A DNA stretch of 14,009 bases from Spirochaetales bacterium (GCA_007130025.1 SLTF01000322.1:1-14009), one strand, 5' to 3'; shown: positions 1 to 7,339, numbered from the stretch's first letter. The notes: a model not told the origin generated them from the letters alone. Translations and numbers: made by a program.

Positions 1-312
1 CGTTTTCCCGATCAGGTACTCTCGTCGGGGGGACTGCGCAACGGTCTCGACGTGGCGAAGTCGATTGCCCTCGGAGCGAGCATGGCAGGAATGGCGCTTC
101 CCTTCATTCGCGCGGTAACGGCTGATGGGATGGACGGCGTACTCGCGCTGATCGAGCGAATCCACACGGTCCTGCGGAGCGCGATGCTGCTGAGCGGCGC
201 GTCAACGGTCGCAGACCTGCAGCGCACCCCCCTTATGCAGAGCGCACCGTTTCGTGATTCGGTGTCCGAGCTGCTCCGTGTAGATACCGGGGCTTCCGGG
301 GAGAATCGGTGA
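1..312 (+). CDS. fni: Type 2 isopentenyl-diphosphate delta-isomerase, C-terminal part
   Basis: This is the last 103 residues of an FMN-dependent type 2 IPP isomerase, which interconverts isopentenyl and dimethylallyl diphosphate in the cytosol, the final step of the mevalonate route. The frame is open from base 1, so the gene begins upstream of the window; the in-frame GTG at 52 is not a real start. The diagnostic segment is SSGGLRNGLDVAKSIALGA (residues 8-26 of the visible part), the glycine-rich FMN-phosphate loop of the TIM barrel, followed by the family-typical MAGMALPFIRA. The tail from about residue 50 is helical and ends shortly after the usual family end point. The stop codon at 310-312 overlaps the GTG start of the HMG-CoA reductase gene (GTGA). 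A sequence GGGGAG at 298-303 within this gene can serve as ribosome binding site for that next gene. The family call is strong; upstream catalytic residues are outside the window. Confidence 0.93.
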   Translation, partial: RFPDQVLSSGGLRNGLDVAKSIALGASMAGMALPFIRAVTADGMDGVLALIERIHTVLRSAMLLSGASTVADLQRTPLMQSAPFRDSVSELLRVDTGASGENR

Positions 313-1577
313 GCCAATCGCTTCCGGGAAACCTCCGTAAACTCACCCTCCCTCAGCGCCGGAGCACCATCGCCGACGCCTTCGCGTTCTCTCCCGAAGA
401 GAGCGCCGGCATTGACGCCGATTCGAGCATGCTCGACCTCGCCGACATCATGGTTGAGAGCGCCATTGGGGTGATGCCGGTGCCGCTTGGCGTGGCCACC
501 GGATTTCTGATCGACGGCGCCGAGTACCTCGTTCCCCTTGCGGTTGAGGAGCCGTCGGTGATTGCCGCGAGCAGCTATGCCGCGGGGATTGTTCGCCGCG
601 CCGGGGGGTTTCGCACCTGGGCCACCGAACCGGTGATGAGCGCGCAGGTTGTGCTTGAGGGTCGCTACGACGCTGAGTCCGTCATGAAGCATGAGCCGGA
701 GGTTCGCGCAACGCTCGAGCCCATCCTTGCCGCGATGGAGCGCCGCGGCGGTGGGTACCGCGGGATGGACGTCGAGGCGTCCGCCGGCTGTACCTGCGTG
801 ATGCTCCACGTGGACGTACGCAACGCGATGGGCGCCAACCTGCTCAACACCGCGGCCGAAGCGGCCTCACGGGTGCTCTCCGGGCGGCTGGGAACGCAGC
901 GCCTGATGGCGATCCTGACCAACGCCGGAGAGCAGCGACGCGCGGGTGCAGAATGTTCCATTCCGGTACAGCGGCTCGCGCGAGCCGGGTTTTCCGGGGA
1001 GGAGGCCGCACGGCGGATCGCGCTTGGGGCGCAGTTTGCGCGCGAGAACTACCGCCGCGCCGTCACGCACAACAAGGAAATCATGAACGGCGTCACCTCG
1101 CTTGCCCTGGCTACCGGTAACGACACCCGCGGCATTGAGGCGGCGGTACACGCCTGGGCGTCGCGCGACGGGGTATACCGGGGCCTCACCGAGTTTTCCG
1201 TGGTTGATGGGAACCTCATCGGCCGGTGGGAAGCTCCTCTTCCCTTTGGTGTTGTGGGAGGCGCGGTTGCCGTGCATCCCGCGGCCCGCGCCGCACTGAA
1301 GATTCTGGGTAACCCCGATGCGGTCACCCTTTCTCGCATTGCCGCCGCCGTAGGACTGGCACAGAATCTCGCGGCAGTGTATGCTCTTGTAACAGAGGGG
1401 ATACAGAGTGGCCATATGCGGCTGCACTGCGAGCGACTCGCCTTTCTGGCCGGTGCTCGGGGAACGCAGATCCGTGAGGTGGCAGCGTTGCTGGCGGCGG
1501 GAACCCGCCATAACCTGGATGAGGCGCGCGTGGTGCTGAGTCAGGTAGAGCAGAGCGCATACGGGAGAACACGGTGA
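309..1577 (+). CDS. mvaA: Hydroxymethylglutaryl-CoA reductase, class II (degradative-type), divergent signatures
   Basis: 422 residues, close to the 428 of the Pseudomonas mevalonii class II enzyme. It interconverts HMG-CoA and mevalonate using NAD(P)H. Its place in a mevalonate operon means it acts biosynthetically. There is no membrane anchor, as expected for class II. Catalytic positions are recognisable: Glu80/Glu81 in VEEPSV, Lys256 in HNKEIMNGV, Asp272 in TGNDTRGIEA and His369 in SGHMRLH. Several signature motifs depart from the family consensus: ESAIG (50-54) for ENVIG, NAMGAN (172-177) for DAMGAN, VGGAV ending at 320 for VGGAT, and Ser367 where a Lys/Arg/Asn/Gln is usual. The start is the GTG in a GTGA overlap with the upstream stop, preceded by GGGGAG at 298-303. 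The stop overlaps the next start in the same way. Identity is secure from motif order and context; cofactor preference cannot be read. Confidence 0.93.
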   Translation: MSQSLPGNLRKLTLPQRRSTIADAFAFSPEESAGIDADSSMLDLADIMVESAIGVMPVPLGVATGFLIDGAEYLVPLAVEEPSVIAASSYAAGIVRRAGGFRTWATEPVMSAQVVLEGRYDAESVMKHEPEVRATLEPILAAMERRGGGYRGMDVEASAGCTCVMLHVDVRNAMGANLLNTAAEAASRVLSGRLGTQRLMAILTNAGEQRRAGAECSIPVQRLARAGFSGEEAARRIALGAQFARENYRRAVTHNKEIMNGVTSLALATGNDTRGIEAAVHAWASRDGVYRGLTEFSVVDGNLIGRWEAPLPFGVVGGAVAVHPAARAALKILGNPDAVTLSRIAAAVGLAQNLAAVYALVTEGIQSGHMRLHCERLAFLAGARGTQIREVAALLAAGTRHNLDEARVVLSQVEQSAYGRTR

Positions 1578-2575
1578 ACCAGACCTTGCGGTGCGCCGCT
1601 TCGCCGAGCCTTGCGCTGGTGAAGTATTGGGGCAAAGCCGACGGCGGGATCAACCTGCCGGCAACCACCAGTATCGCGGTGACCGTCTCTCACCTGGAGA
1701 CCGTCTCGCAGGTCAGCCTCGGTGGCGACCGTGCCAACGAAGCGGCCGCGGATGAGGTCTTCATCGAGGGTGAACCGCAGCCGGAATCGCGCTTTGCGCC
1801 GTTCTTTGCCGCGATTCGCGAAGCGCTCGGAGAGGATCGGCACTTCCGCGTAGAGAGCGTCAACACCTTCCCCACCGGGGCCGGGCTCGCGAGTTCATCC
1901 TCGGGGTTTGCCGCACTGGCAACCGGGTGCACCGCGGTGGCCGGAAAACGGTTCAGCGGCGCGGAACTCTCAGCGCTGGCCCGTGTCGGCAGCGGATCGG
2001 CTGCGCGCGCCGTATTCGGTGGGTTCACCCGGTTTACCGCCGGAGCTTCCTTCGCCGAGCAGATCGCGGACGAGAACCACTGGCCGGAGCTCCGCATTGT
2101 GATCGCCGTGGTACAGCGCGGCAGCAAGCCGATCTCTTCGCGCGATGCCATGATTCGCAGTCGCGACACCTCACCCTACTACGCGGACTGGGTGAGCGGC
2201 GCGGAAGCGCTCGCGGAGCAGGCCGAGGCCGCGGTGCACAACCGCGATCTCGAGACTCTCGGCCGCACGATGCGGCAGAGCTACCTGCGCATGTTCTCAA
2301 CCATGTTTACCGCCGAACCACCCGTGATCTTCTGGCTTCCCGAGAGCGTCGCCATTATTCGCGCGTGCGAACAGTTGCGAGCCGACGGCATTCCCGCGTG
2401 GGAGACCATGGATGCCGGTCCGCAGGTCAAGGTCCTGACCACCGCCGATCACACCGCCCAGATCTGTGACCGACTTCACCACGAGAACCCCTCCGGAGAA
2501 CTGCTGGTGGTGGGGGTGGGCTCGGGGCCGCGACTTCTGGGCACCGGCGCTGCAACCGCTTCAACCTCGGCGTGA
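1574..2575 (+). CDS. mvaD: Diphosphomevalonate decarboxylase
   Basis: 333 residues, the normal bacterial length. This GHMP-superfamily enzyme uses ATP to phosphorylate mevalonate diphosphate and decarboxylate it to isopentenyl diphosphate. The N-terminal strand-turn carries SLALVKYWGKAD (residues 12-23), the family hallmark with Lys17, Tyr18 and Lys21. The ATP-binding loop is TGAGLASSSSG (101-111). The substrate-binding segment GSGSAAR (139-145) has the expected Ser142 and Arg145. The catalytic aspartate is Asp280 in ETMDAGPQVKVL. All key residues appear intact. The GTG start at 1574 lies in a GTGA overlap with the HMG-CoA reductase stop and has GGGAG at 1563-1567, 6 nt upstream. The 3' end overlaps the phosphomevalonate kinase start by the same 4 nt, so expression is probably translationally coupled. 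No other GHMP family fits the KYWGK plus DAGP combination. Confidence 0.95.
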   Translation: MNQTLRCAASPSLALVKYWGKADGGINLPATTSIAVTVSHLETVSQVSLGGDRANEAAADEVFIEGEPQPESRFAPFFAAIREALGEDRHFRVESVNTFPTGAGLASSSSGFAALATGCTAVAGKRFSGAELSALARVGSGSAARAVFGGFTRFTAGASFAEQIADENHWPELRIVIAVVQRGSKPISSRDAMIRSRDTSPYYADWVSGAEALAEQAEAAVHNRDLETLGRTMRQSYLRMFSTMFTAEPPVIFWLPESVAIIRACEQLRADGIPAWETMDAGPQVKVLTTADHTAQICDRLHHENPSGELLVVGVGSGPRLLGTGAATASTSA

Positions 2576-3555
2576 ACCAGTTTCAAGTCCCCGCCAATAT
2601 CCTCCTCGTCGGCGAATACGCGGTGGTCGAACCCGGAGGTCTCGGTGTGGCCGCGGCGGTCGAACCCTCGGTTACGGTGACAATAGAGCCGGACACGCAG
2701 TTCCTGATTCGCGGAATCACCGGACACAACGAACGAAGCTGGAGCCCGGAATCCGGCGGCGATCCCTTTCTGGAGACCGCCGTTCGGACGGCCATCGACG
2801 AGCTTTCCATTGACAAGCTCTCCACCGGCGAGCGGGTTCCCGCCGCCCCTGCTCGCATCACCATCGACTCAACGGCGTTCTTCGATCGACAGGGCAACAA
2901 GCTCGGCTTTGGTTCGAGTGCCTCGGTAGTGGTTGGGCTGGTTCGGGCGCTCTGTGTTGCCTACCGCGTGACGCCGCGAAACCTCACCCAAATCGCGGTA
3001 CGCGTCCACCGCGCCGTGCAGAACGGCCGCGGCAGTGGATACGATGTAGCCGCGTCTCGGTACGGCGGTGTGGGCCAATTTACCGGCGGCGATACTCCCG
3101 GCTGGGAACCGCTGGCACCGCCGGCGCGGGTTGAAGCGGTAGGGTTGTCGCACGTCTACCTGTTCCGGGGCCCACAGCCGGTCAATACGCGCGCGGCAAT
3201 CATGGCGCTGGAGAGGTTTCGCGCCGCTGACTCACCGGGGTTCGAAGCGTTTCTGGAACGCTCCAACGAAGCAGCCAGGCAGACGGCGCGGGCCGTTGCA
3301 GACGGCAACTGGCCGGCCTTTCGCCGGGCCGTGGAGCAGGCGGCCGCGAACTCCCGACACCTCGGCGGCCTGATTGGTTTCCCGTCCGTACCTCCCGAAG
3401 ATGTTGCGCGCTGGGCGCACACGCTCGGTGGCGTTGCCAAGTGCGTTGGTGCCGGGAATGAACTCACCGCAGTAATTCTCCCCCCGGCGTCTGAGGTAGA
3501 GATGCCCGACGGAGTGGTAAGGGTGCGTATCGCGGTGCCGGAGGAGAGTGCATGA
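2572..3555 (+). CDS. mvaK2: Phosphomevalonate kinase (GHMP kinase)
   Basis: 327 residues. It phosphorylates 5-phosphomevalonate with ATP to give mevalonate 5-diphosphate, the substrate of the upstream-encoded decarboxylase. GHMP features run in order: N-terminal PANILLVGEYAVVEPGG (about residues 7-23), glycine-rich ATP loop KLGFGSSASVVVG (110-122), the GRGSGYDVAASRYGGVGQF segment in the middle, and a C-terminal GGVAKCVGAGNELTAVIL motif (about 285-302). The Cys-Val-Gly-Ala-Gly-Asn version of the last motif and the GSGYDVAAS segment separate it from mevalonate and homoserine kinases. The start is GTG in a GTGA overlap. Unlike the other three internal junctions, no Shine-Dalgarno sequence is visible in the 20 bases before it, so translation probably depends on termination-reinitiation from the gene before. 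Its own 3' end contains GGAGGAG, just ahead of the mevalonate kinase ATG. Confident on family and substrate because of context. Confidence 0.93.
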   Translation: MNQFQVPANILLVGEYAVVEPGGLGVAAAVEPSVTVTIEPDTQFLIRGITGHNERSWSPESGGDPFLETAVRTAIDELSIDKLSTGERVPAAPARITIDSTAFFDRQGNKLGFGSSASVVVGLVRALCVAYRVTPRNLTQIAVRVHRAVQNGRGSGYDVAASRYGGVGQFTGGDTPGWEPLAPPARVEAVGLSHVYLFRGPQPVNTRAAIMALERFRAADSPGFEAFLERSNEAARQTARAVADGNWPAFRRAVEQAAANSRHLGGLIGFPSVPPEDVARWAHTLGGVAKCVGAGNELTAVILPPASEVEMPDGVVRVRIAVPEESA

Positions 3556-4526
3556 ACCGAGCTGCCGGACGGGAGTATCACGGAATTGGGCACGCCAAGC
3601 TTCTGCTCTTCGGTGAACACGCCGCGGTCTATGCATACCCGGCGGTGGGGGTGGGCCTTCCCGACTGCACCACTCTTTGGCTCACCCCGAACGGCGAGGA
3701 CGCGTGGAGCGCCCCCGACCTTCCCCCACCCTATCGCCCGTGGTTTGACGCGCTGACCGCGGCACTGGAAACCGAGATACCCGGCGACGCCGCCGCGGTT
3801 CGGGGCAGGGTACGTCTTGTCTCTACCGTTCCGGTGGCTCAGGGCTTTGGCTCATCGGCCGGCCTCTGTACCGCCCTCGCCCAGGCGGCGCTTCGGGCGC
3901 TGACGGAGAGCCAAGCCGTGGCCGACCGCACGGTCTGGTCGCTGGCAAACCGGCTTGAGCGCGTCTTTCATGGAACCCCCTCGGGAATTGATACCGGCCT
4001 GGCGATCCATCAGGGGGTGACCGCCTTCTCCTTCCACGGAGATGAACTCCCGAGCGCCCGCCGCATTGACGGAGGCAACTTCTTCCTGGTGGCTGGATCG
4101 GTACCGCGGTCCGCGGGTACCAAAGAGCTGGTTGGAGCAATTGGCAGCCGGATGCGCGAAGGAGACCGGCGGACCGCCGAGTTACTGGCCGAGCTGGGCC
4201 GGATCGCTTCCGACGCGTGCGATGCAATACCCGCCGCGGTGGACGTGGCCGGACGGATAAATCTGGCCGGACTCACCGGACGCGCGCACCGCGCGTTGGA
4301 GGCGCTGGGCCTGGGAAATGACCGGCTGAACCAGTGTCTGCACCTGGGAATGAAGGCGGGAGCTCTGGGGGGAAAGCTCAGCGGGGCCGGCGGAGGCGGG
4401 GCGTTCTACCTGGTCTGTCACGACCGCGAAAGCGCCGCCTCGGTTGCCCGCGGGCTCGCCGAATCGGGCATCGTGGATGCGGAAACCATTCGGAGTGTCG
4501 CCATACAGAACGGGGCTACCGCCTGA
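3552..4526 (+). CDS. mvaK1: Mevalonate kinase
   Basis: 324 residues. It phosphorylates mevalonate with ATP to 5-phosphomevalonate, the step between HMG-CoA reductase and phosphomevalonate kinase, completing the operon. Visible motifs: HAKLLLFGEHAAVYAYPAVGVGLP near the N-terminus (split as GHAKLLLFGEHAAVY plus the rest), ATP loop VAQGFGSSAGLCTAL (about 95-109), HGTPSGIDTGLAI (140-152) with the catalytic Asp147, and GGKLSGAGGGGAFYL (273-287). Asp147 is followed by Thr rather than the common Asn, a small variation. The start is ATG in an ATGA overlap with the preceding stop, with a strong GGAGGAG Shine-Dalgarno upstream. It is the last gene of the five-gene run. Its stop codon lies inside the loop of a perfect 10-bp inverted repeat, followed by a second hairpin and then the convergent aldolase gene. 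HMG-CoA synthase and thiolase are not in the window and may lie upstream. Confidence 0.95.
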   Translation: MNRAAGREYHGIGHAKLLLFGEHAAVYAYPAVGVGLPDCTTLWLTPNGEDAWSAPDLPPPYRPWFDALTAALETEIPGDAAAVRGRVRLVSTVPVAQGFGSSAGLCTALAQAALRALTESQAVADRTVWSLANRLERVFHGTPSGIDTGLAIHQGVTAFSFHGDELPSARRIDGGNFFLVAGSVPRSAGTKELVGAIGSRMREGDRRTAELLAELGRIASDACDAIPAAVDVAGRINLAGLTGRAHRALEALGLGNDRLNQCLHLGMKAGALGGKLSGAGGGGAFYLVCHDRESAASVARGLAESGIVDAETIRSVAIQNGATA

Positions 4527-4540
4527 CGACGGTAGCCCCG
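4511..4540. terminator. Perfect 10-bp inverted repeat over the mevalonate kinase stop codon
   Basis: Arms CGGGGCTACC (4511-4520) and GGTAGCCCCG (4531-4540) are perfect complements around a 10-nt loop that holds the mvaK1 stop codon (4524-4526). It is GC-rich and should form a stable RNA hairpin. No T-tract follows on either strand, so it is not a canonical intrinsic terminator. With the next hairpin it probably separates the convergent mevalonate and aldolase transcripts or protects their 3' ends. Confidence 0.5.
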
Positions 4541-4559
4541 AATTGGACAGGGTGATTCT

Positions 4560-4585
4560 CCGGTTGGGAGTTTCACTCCCACCGG
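4560..4585. terminator. Hairpin between convergent mevalonate operon and aldolase gene
   Basis: Left arm CCGGTTGGGAGT (4560-4571) pairs with ACTCCCACCGG (4575-4585) through an 11-bp stem with one bulged T and a 3-nt loop. It lies 10 nt past the aldolase stop on the minus strand and 33 nt past the mvaK1 stop on the plus strand, the position of a bidirectional terminator. There is no U-run on either side, so termination efficiency is uncertain. Confidence 0.5.
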
Positions 4586-4595
4586 TCAATCGGGT

Positions 4596-5672
4596 CTAGA
4601 AATCAAACTTATCGGTCGCGTTGAGCTCGGAAAAGGCCCGTTTCAGGCGCTCGATTACGCCCTTCTCGCCCAGGACCATCCATGCCCGCGGATCGATGTA
4701 CTTCTTGTTGGGTTTGTCGTCTCCCTCGGGGTTTCCAATCTGTGAGTGCAGATAGGCGTCGTGTTTATCCATGTACTGCTTGATTGGATCGGTGAAGGCC
4801 CACTGGGTGTCGGTGTCGATGTTGAACTTGATCACCCCGTAGGAAACGGCTTCGGTGATCTCCTCGGGAGCTGAGCCGGAACCGCCGTGAAAGACCAGGT
4901 TCAGCGGCTTGGCGCCGGCCGTCTTGCGGTCGGCGTGCACTTTGGCCTGGGAATGCTTGAGGATGTCCGGTCGCAGCTTCACGTTACCCGGTTTGTAGAC
5001 GCCGTGGGTGTTCCCAAACGAAGCGGCCACGGTGATGTTTCCCACCGGTGTCAGCGCATCGTAGGCAGCGAGCACGTCCTCCGGCTGGGTGTAGAGCTTG
5101 GCGTTGTCAACTTCGGTGTTATCGACGCCGTCTTCTTCGCCACCGGTGACACCGAGCTCGATCTCCAGAACCATATCGATCTTGGCCAACCGTTGCAGAT
5201 AGCGCTTGGAAATCTCGATGTTCTCTTCCAGCGATTCCTCTGAGAGGTCCAGCATGTGGGAGCTGTAGAGCGGAGCGCCGGTCTGCTTGTACCACGCCTC
5301 TCCCGCCTCGATCAGTCCGTCAACCCACGGAAGCAGCTTCTTGGCGCAGTGATCCGTATGAAGGATGACCGGCACCCCGTGCGCCTCGGCAATCATGCGG
5401 GTGTGATGAGCCCCGGCGATACCGCCGGCGATGGCTGCTTTCTCGCCGCTGTTGTCCAGATACTTCCCGGCGTTAAAGACCGAACCCCCGTTTGAAAACT
5501 GGATGATGATCGGTGCATTTGCTTCCCGGGCCGATCGGATCGCGGCGTTCACGCTGCTTGATCCGATCACGTTCACGGCCGGCAACGCGCACCTGGTTTC
5601 CTTACAGTACTCAAACAGCTCGAGCAACTGATTGCCGGTGACCACACCGGGTTTGAGTTTCAGTTTTCCCAT
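4596..5672 (-). CDS. fbaA: Class II fructose-bisphosphate aldolase (FbaA type)
   Basis: 358 residues, almost the same length as E. coli FbaA, so the long class IIA form. This Zn-dependent cytosolic aldolase splits fructose 1,6-bisphosphate into glyceraldehyde 3-phosphate and dihydroxyacetone phosphate in glycolysis, or runs in reverse. Key residues: Asp107 and His108 in LHTDHCAKKLLPW (catalytic Asp plus metal ligand), Glu172 in EIELGVTGGEEDGVDN, His223 in GNTHGVYKPG, His262 in VFHGGSGS and the phosphate-binding NIDTDTQ near 284-290. All metal ligands and the substrate loops are present. The ATG start at 5672 has AGGAG at 5680-5684 with a 7-nt spacer. The dehydrogenase gene upstream on the same strand ends 58 nt away; that gap holds an A-rich stretch but no promoter I would defend, so the two may be cotranscribed. 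Confidence 0.97.
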   Translation of the reverse strand: MGKLKLKPGVVTGNQLLELFEYCKETRCALPAVNVIGSSSVNAAIRSAREANAPIIIQFSNGGSVFNAGKYLDNSGEKAAIAGGIAGAHHTRMIAEAHGVPVILHTDHCAKKLLPWVDGLIEAGEAWYKQTGAPLYSSHMLDLSEESLEENIEISKRYLQRLAKIDMVLEIELGVTGGEEDGVDNTEVDNAKLYTQPEDVLAAYDALTPVGNITVAASFGNTHGVYKPGNVKLRPDILKHSQAKVHADRKTAGAKPLNLVFHGGSGSAPEEITEAVSYGVIKFNIDTDTQWAFTDPIKQYMDKHDAYLHSQIGNPEGDDKPNKKYIDPRAWMVLGEKGVIERLKRAFSELNATDKFDF

Positions 5673-5730
5673 TGTCTTTCTCCTCTCTTGTTATGGTGTT
5701 TCTCACTCTTGAAATTCGGTTTTTTTGACA

Positions 5731-6537
5731 TCACGGCGAATGAAGGCGTCGCCGCTCCTGAAGACGGCGAACCGTTGCGGTAACCAGCCTCCTCGGCATG
5801 AACCGCAGGAAGAAGATCGAAGCCCGGAAGAGGGTGCCGTGGACGGCGACGCGTTTTCCGCGCATTGCGGCACGATACCCATACTCGGCAACGACCCGCG
5901 AGCTGGGCATCTTCACCTTCTGGTAAAACGGGACCTGCGTCAACCCCGCCTCTTCCTGGAACCCGCTGGCGGTTGGCCCCGGACAGAGCGCCGTGACCGT
6001 GACACCGGACGGTGAGAGCTCTTCCGCGAGCGCCTCGGACAGCGACAGTACGTACGACTTGGTGGCGTAATAGACCGCCATCAGCGGACCCGGCTGGAAC
6101 GAAGCCACCGACGCTACGTTGAGAATCCGCCCGGACCTCCGCTCGACCATGCCGGGAAGCACGAGCCGCGTCAGATAGGTGAGCGCCGTGACGTTCAGTT
6201 CAATCATATCAACCAGCTTCTCCGGTTTGGCCACGACAAACTCCCCGTGGTCGCCAAAGCCGGCGTTATTGACCAGCACGTCGACGGGAATGCCGGTTTC
6301 CTGAACCGACCGAAACAGCGAACGAACCGCAGCCCGATCGGTGAGATCGCAGGGAAATACCTGAACCGTGGTCCCACCGGAGCGCAACTCGGTGGCGAGT
6401 GCTTCGAGTTGATCGGTTCTGCGAGCCGTTATGAAGAGTTGGTACCCCGCCGCGGCGAATACCCGGGCCAGCTCCAGACCAATACCGCCTGACGCGCCGG
6501 TAATGAGTGCGGTTTTGGCGGTTTTAGCGTTCTGCAC
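5731..6537 (-). CDS. Short-chain dehydrogenase/reductase (SDR), NAD(P)-dependent
   Basis: 268 residues from the chosen GTG start. It is a classical Rossmann-fold SDR that oxidises or reduces a hydroxyl/carbonyl; the substrate is not deducible. Motifs: TGASGGIG cofactor loop (13-20), Arg39-Arg40 after the second strand (favouring NADPH), Asp64, NNAG (90-93), Asn115, Ser143 and YYATK with the catalytic Tyr156/Lys160. The C-terminal 40 residues are basic with a hydrophobic patch (ASIFFLRFMP), possibly a membrane or partner contact. The frame is open further upstream to 6792, but homology to SDRs begins just after GTG at 6537, and AGGAA at 6546-6550 sits 8 nt before it. A longer form would run through the divergent MgtC gene. 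The gene is followed on the same strand by the aldolase. The overall pattern resembles uncharacterised bacterial SDRs such as the DltE-like group; that placement is tentative. Confidence 0.9.
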   Translation of the reverse strand: MQNAKTAKTALITGASGGIGLELARVFAAAGYQLFITARRTDQLEALATELRSGGTTVQVFPCDLTDRAAVRSLFRSVQETGIPVDVLVNNAGFGDHGEFVVAKPEKLVDMIELNVTALTYLTRLVLPGMVERRSGRILNVASVASFQPGPLMAVYYATKSYVLSLSEALAEELSPSGVTVTALCPGPTASGFQEEAGLTQVPFYQKVKMPSSRVVAEYGYRAAMRGKRVAVHGTLFRASIFFLRFMPRRLVTATVRRLQERRRLHSP

Positions 6538-6569
6538 GGTTTCCGTTCCTGTTCGGCTGGATTGTTTGT

Positions 6570-6599
6570 ACTGTACACCGCTCCCCTTCCTTGTGTCGA
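6570..6599 (-). promoter_or_regulatory. Candidate promoter of the SDR gene with palindrome over the -10
   Basis: On the minus strand TCGACA (6599-6594) and TACAGT (6575-6570) are separated by 18 bp: five and four matches to the sigma-70-type consensus. The expected transcript start is about 25 nt before the GTG start. The -10 is embedded in TGTAC-T-GTACA (6567-6577), an inverted repeat with one central base that could be an operator. The -35 overlaps the -35 of the divergent MgtC promoter. Confidence 0.45.
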
Positions 6600-6620
6600 G
6601 GGGCCGTTGTGGGGTACCAT
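6591..6620 (+). promoter_or_regulatory. Candidate promoter of the MgtC-family gene
   Basis: TTGTGT (6591-6596) and TACCAT (6615-6620) are 18 bp apart, four of six matches each. Transcription would begin close to the ATG at 6626, giving a leaderless or nearly leaderless message, unless the internal ATG at 6668 is used. The -35 shares bases with the divergent SDR promoter, so the two may compete for polymerase. Confidence 0.35.
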
Positions 6621-6625
6621 TTCGA

Positions 6626-7339
6626 ATGGAATCGATCTTCACCTTTGGTTCAGGAACCGATCTTACGATGAGCGTGGTCGCGCTTCGCCTGCTGATCAGT
6701 CTGGTGCTTTCCGGAGCAATCGGCATGGAGCGGGAACGCGCACGCCAGCCGGCGGGGTTTCGCACGCACATCATCATTTCCACCGGTGCCACGCTGCTGA
6801 TGTTTCTGTCGATCTACATTTCCCAGGCATACGCAACCGAGGCCGGCAGGTCGGACCCGGGGCGCATCGCGGCGCAGGTGGTATCGGGAATTGGCTTCCT
6901 GGGAGCCGGGGCCATCCTCAAGCTCGGGGCCGATATTCGCGGCCTCACCACCGCGGCGTCGTTGTGGACCGCCGCGGCGATCGGGCTGGCGGTTGGGGCC
7001 GGTCTTGTGGTTCCGGCAGCGATGGTGGCCGCGATCATTCTGTTCACCCTGATCGTGCTGGAAAAGATCGAAGATCGCTGGTTTCCAAAACACTCAATCA
7101 AGCAGTTGCAGATCTTTACGTCCAACAACAAGATTCAGATGCGCGATATCAGCAAGATCCTCAGTGATTCCGGGATTCACGTCCGGTCGTGGAACGTTCA
7201 GCACGCCGTGCGCAAGGGGCACACCCGGTTCTCCTACATGATCTACCTGCCCCGCGACTTCGAGTACAAGCGCCTCTACGAACGCCTCGATACGCTCAAA
7301 GACGTCTACAAGATTGTGGTGGACGAACAGGGCCGGTGA
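6626..7339 (+). CDS. MgtC/SapB (YhiD) family membrane protein
   Basis: 237 residues. The N-terminal 145 residues hold about four or five membrane segments; the C-terminal 80 residues are soluble, as in MgtC proteins that end in an ACT-like domain. Family motifs: LSGAIGMERERARQPAGFRTH (split at residue 38), SGIGFLGAGAILK (87-99) and IRGLTTAASLWTAAAIGLAVG (104-124). MgtC proteins act at the inner membrane in magnesium limitation, acid and virulence physiology, often by inhibiting F-type ATPase; which role applies here cannot be told. ATG 6626 is chosen because the family starts about 20 residues before the first membrane segment; ATG 6668 (residue 15) is an alternative, with only a weak AGGA far upstream. 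The gene is divergent from the SDR and converges on the histidine kinase gene 40 nt away. The frame continues upstream to 6431, but that extension would overlap the SDR coding sequence. Confidence 0.9.
   Translation: MESIFTFGSGTDLTMSVVALRLLISLVLSGAIGMERERARQPAGFRTHIIISTGATLLMFLSIYISQAYATEAGRSDPGRIAAQVVSGIGFLGAGAILKLGADIRGLTTAASLWTAAAIGLAVGAGLVVPAAMVAAIILFTLIVLEKIEDRWFPKHSIKQLQIFTSNNKIQMRDISKILSDSGIHVRSWNVQHAVRKGHTRFSYMIYLPRDFEYKRLYERLDTLKDVYKIVVDEQGR

Noticed and set aside
12..809. Long open frame on the minus strand opposite fni and mvaA
   Set aside because: It is opposite two secure mevalonate genes, has no recognisable motif and its composition looks like the reverse of GC-rich coding DNA.
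5707..5727. T7 run in the gap between the SDR and aldolase genes as an intrinsic terminator
   Set aside because: It follows no hairpin and is on the strand opposite to both genes, so it would end no known transcript.
6431..6625. N-terminal extension of the MgtC-family gene to 6431
   Set aside because: It overlaps the SDR coding sequence and adds residues not seen in the family.
6538..6792. N-terminal extension of the SDR to 6792
   Set aside because: It would cover the divergent MgtC gene and the promoter region, has no SDR homology, and the GTG at 6537 has a proper ribosome site.
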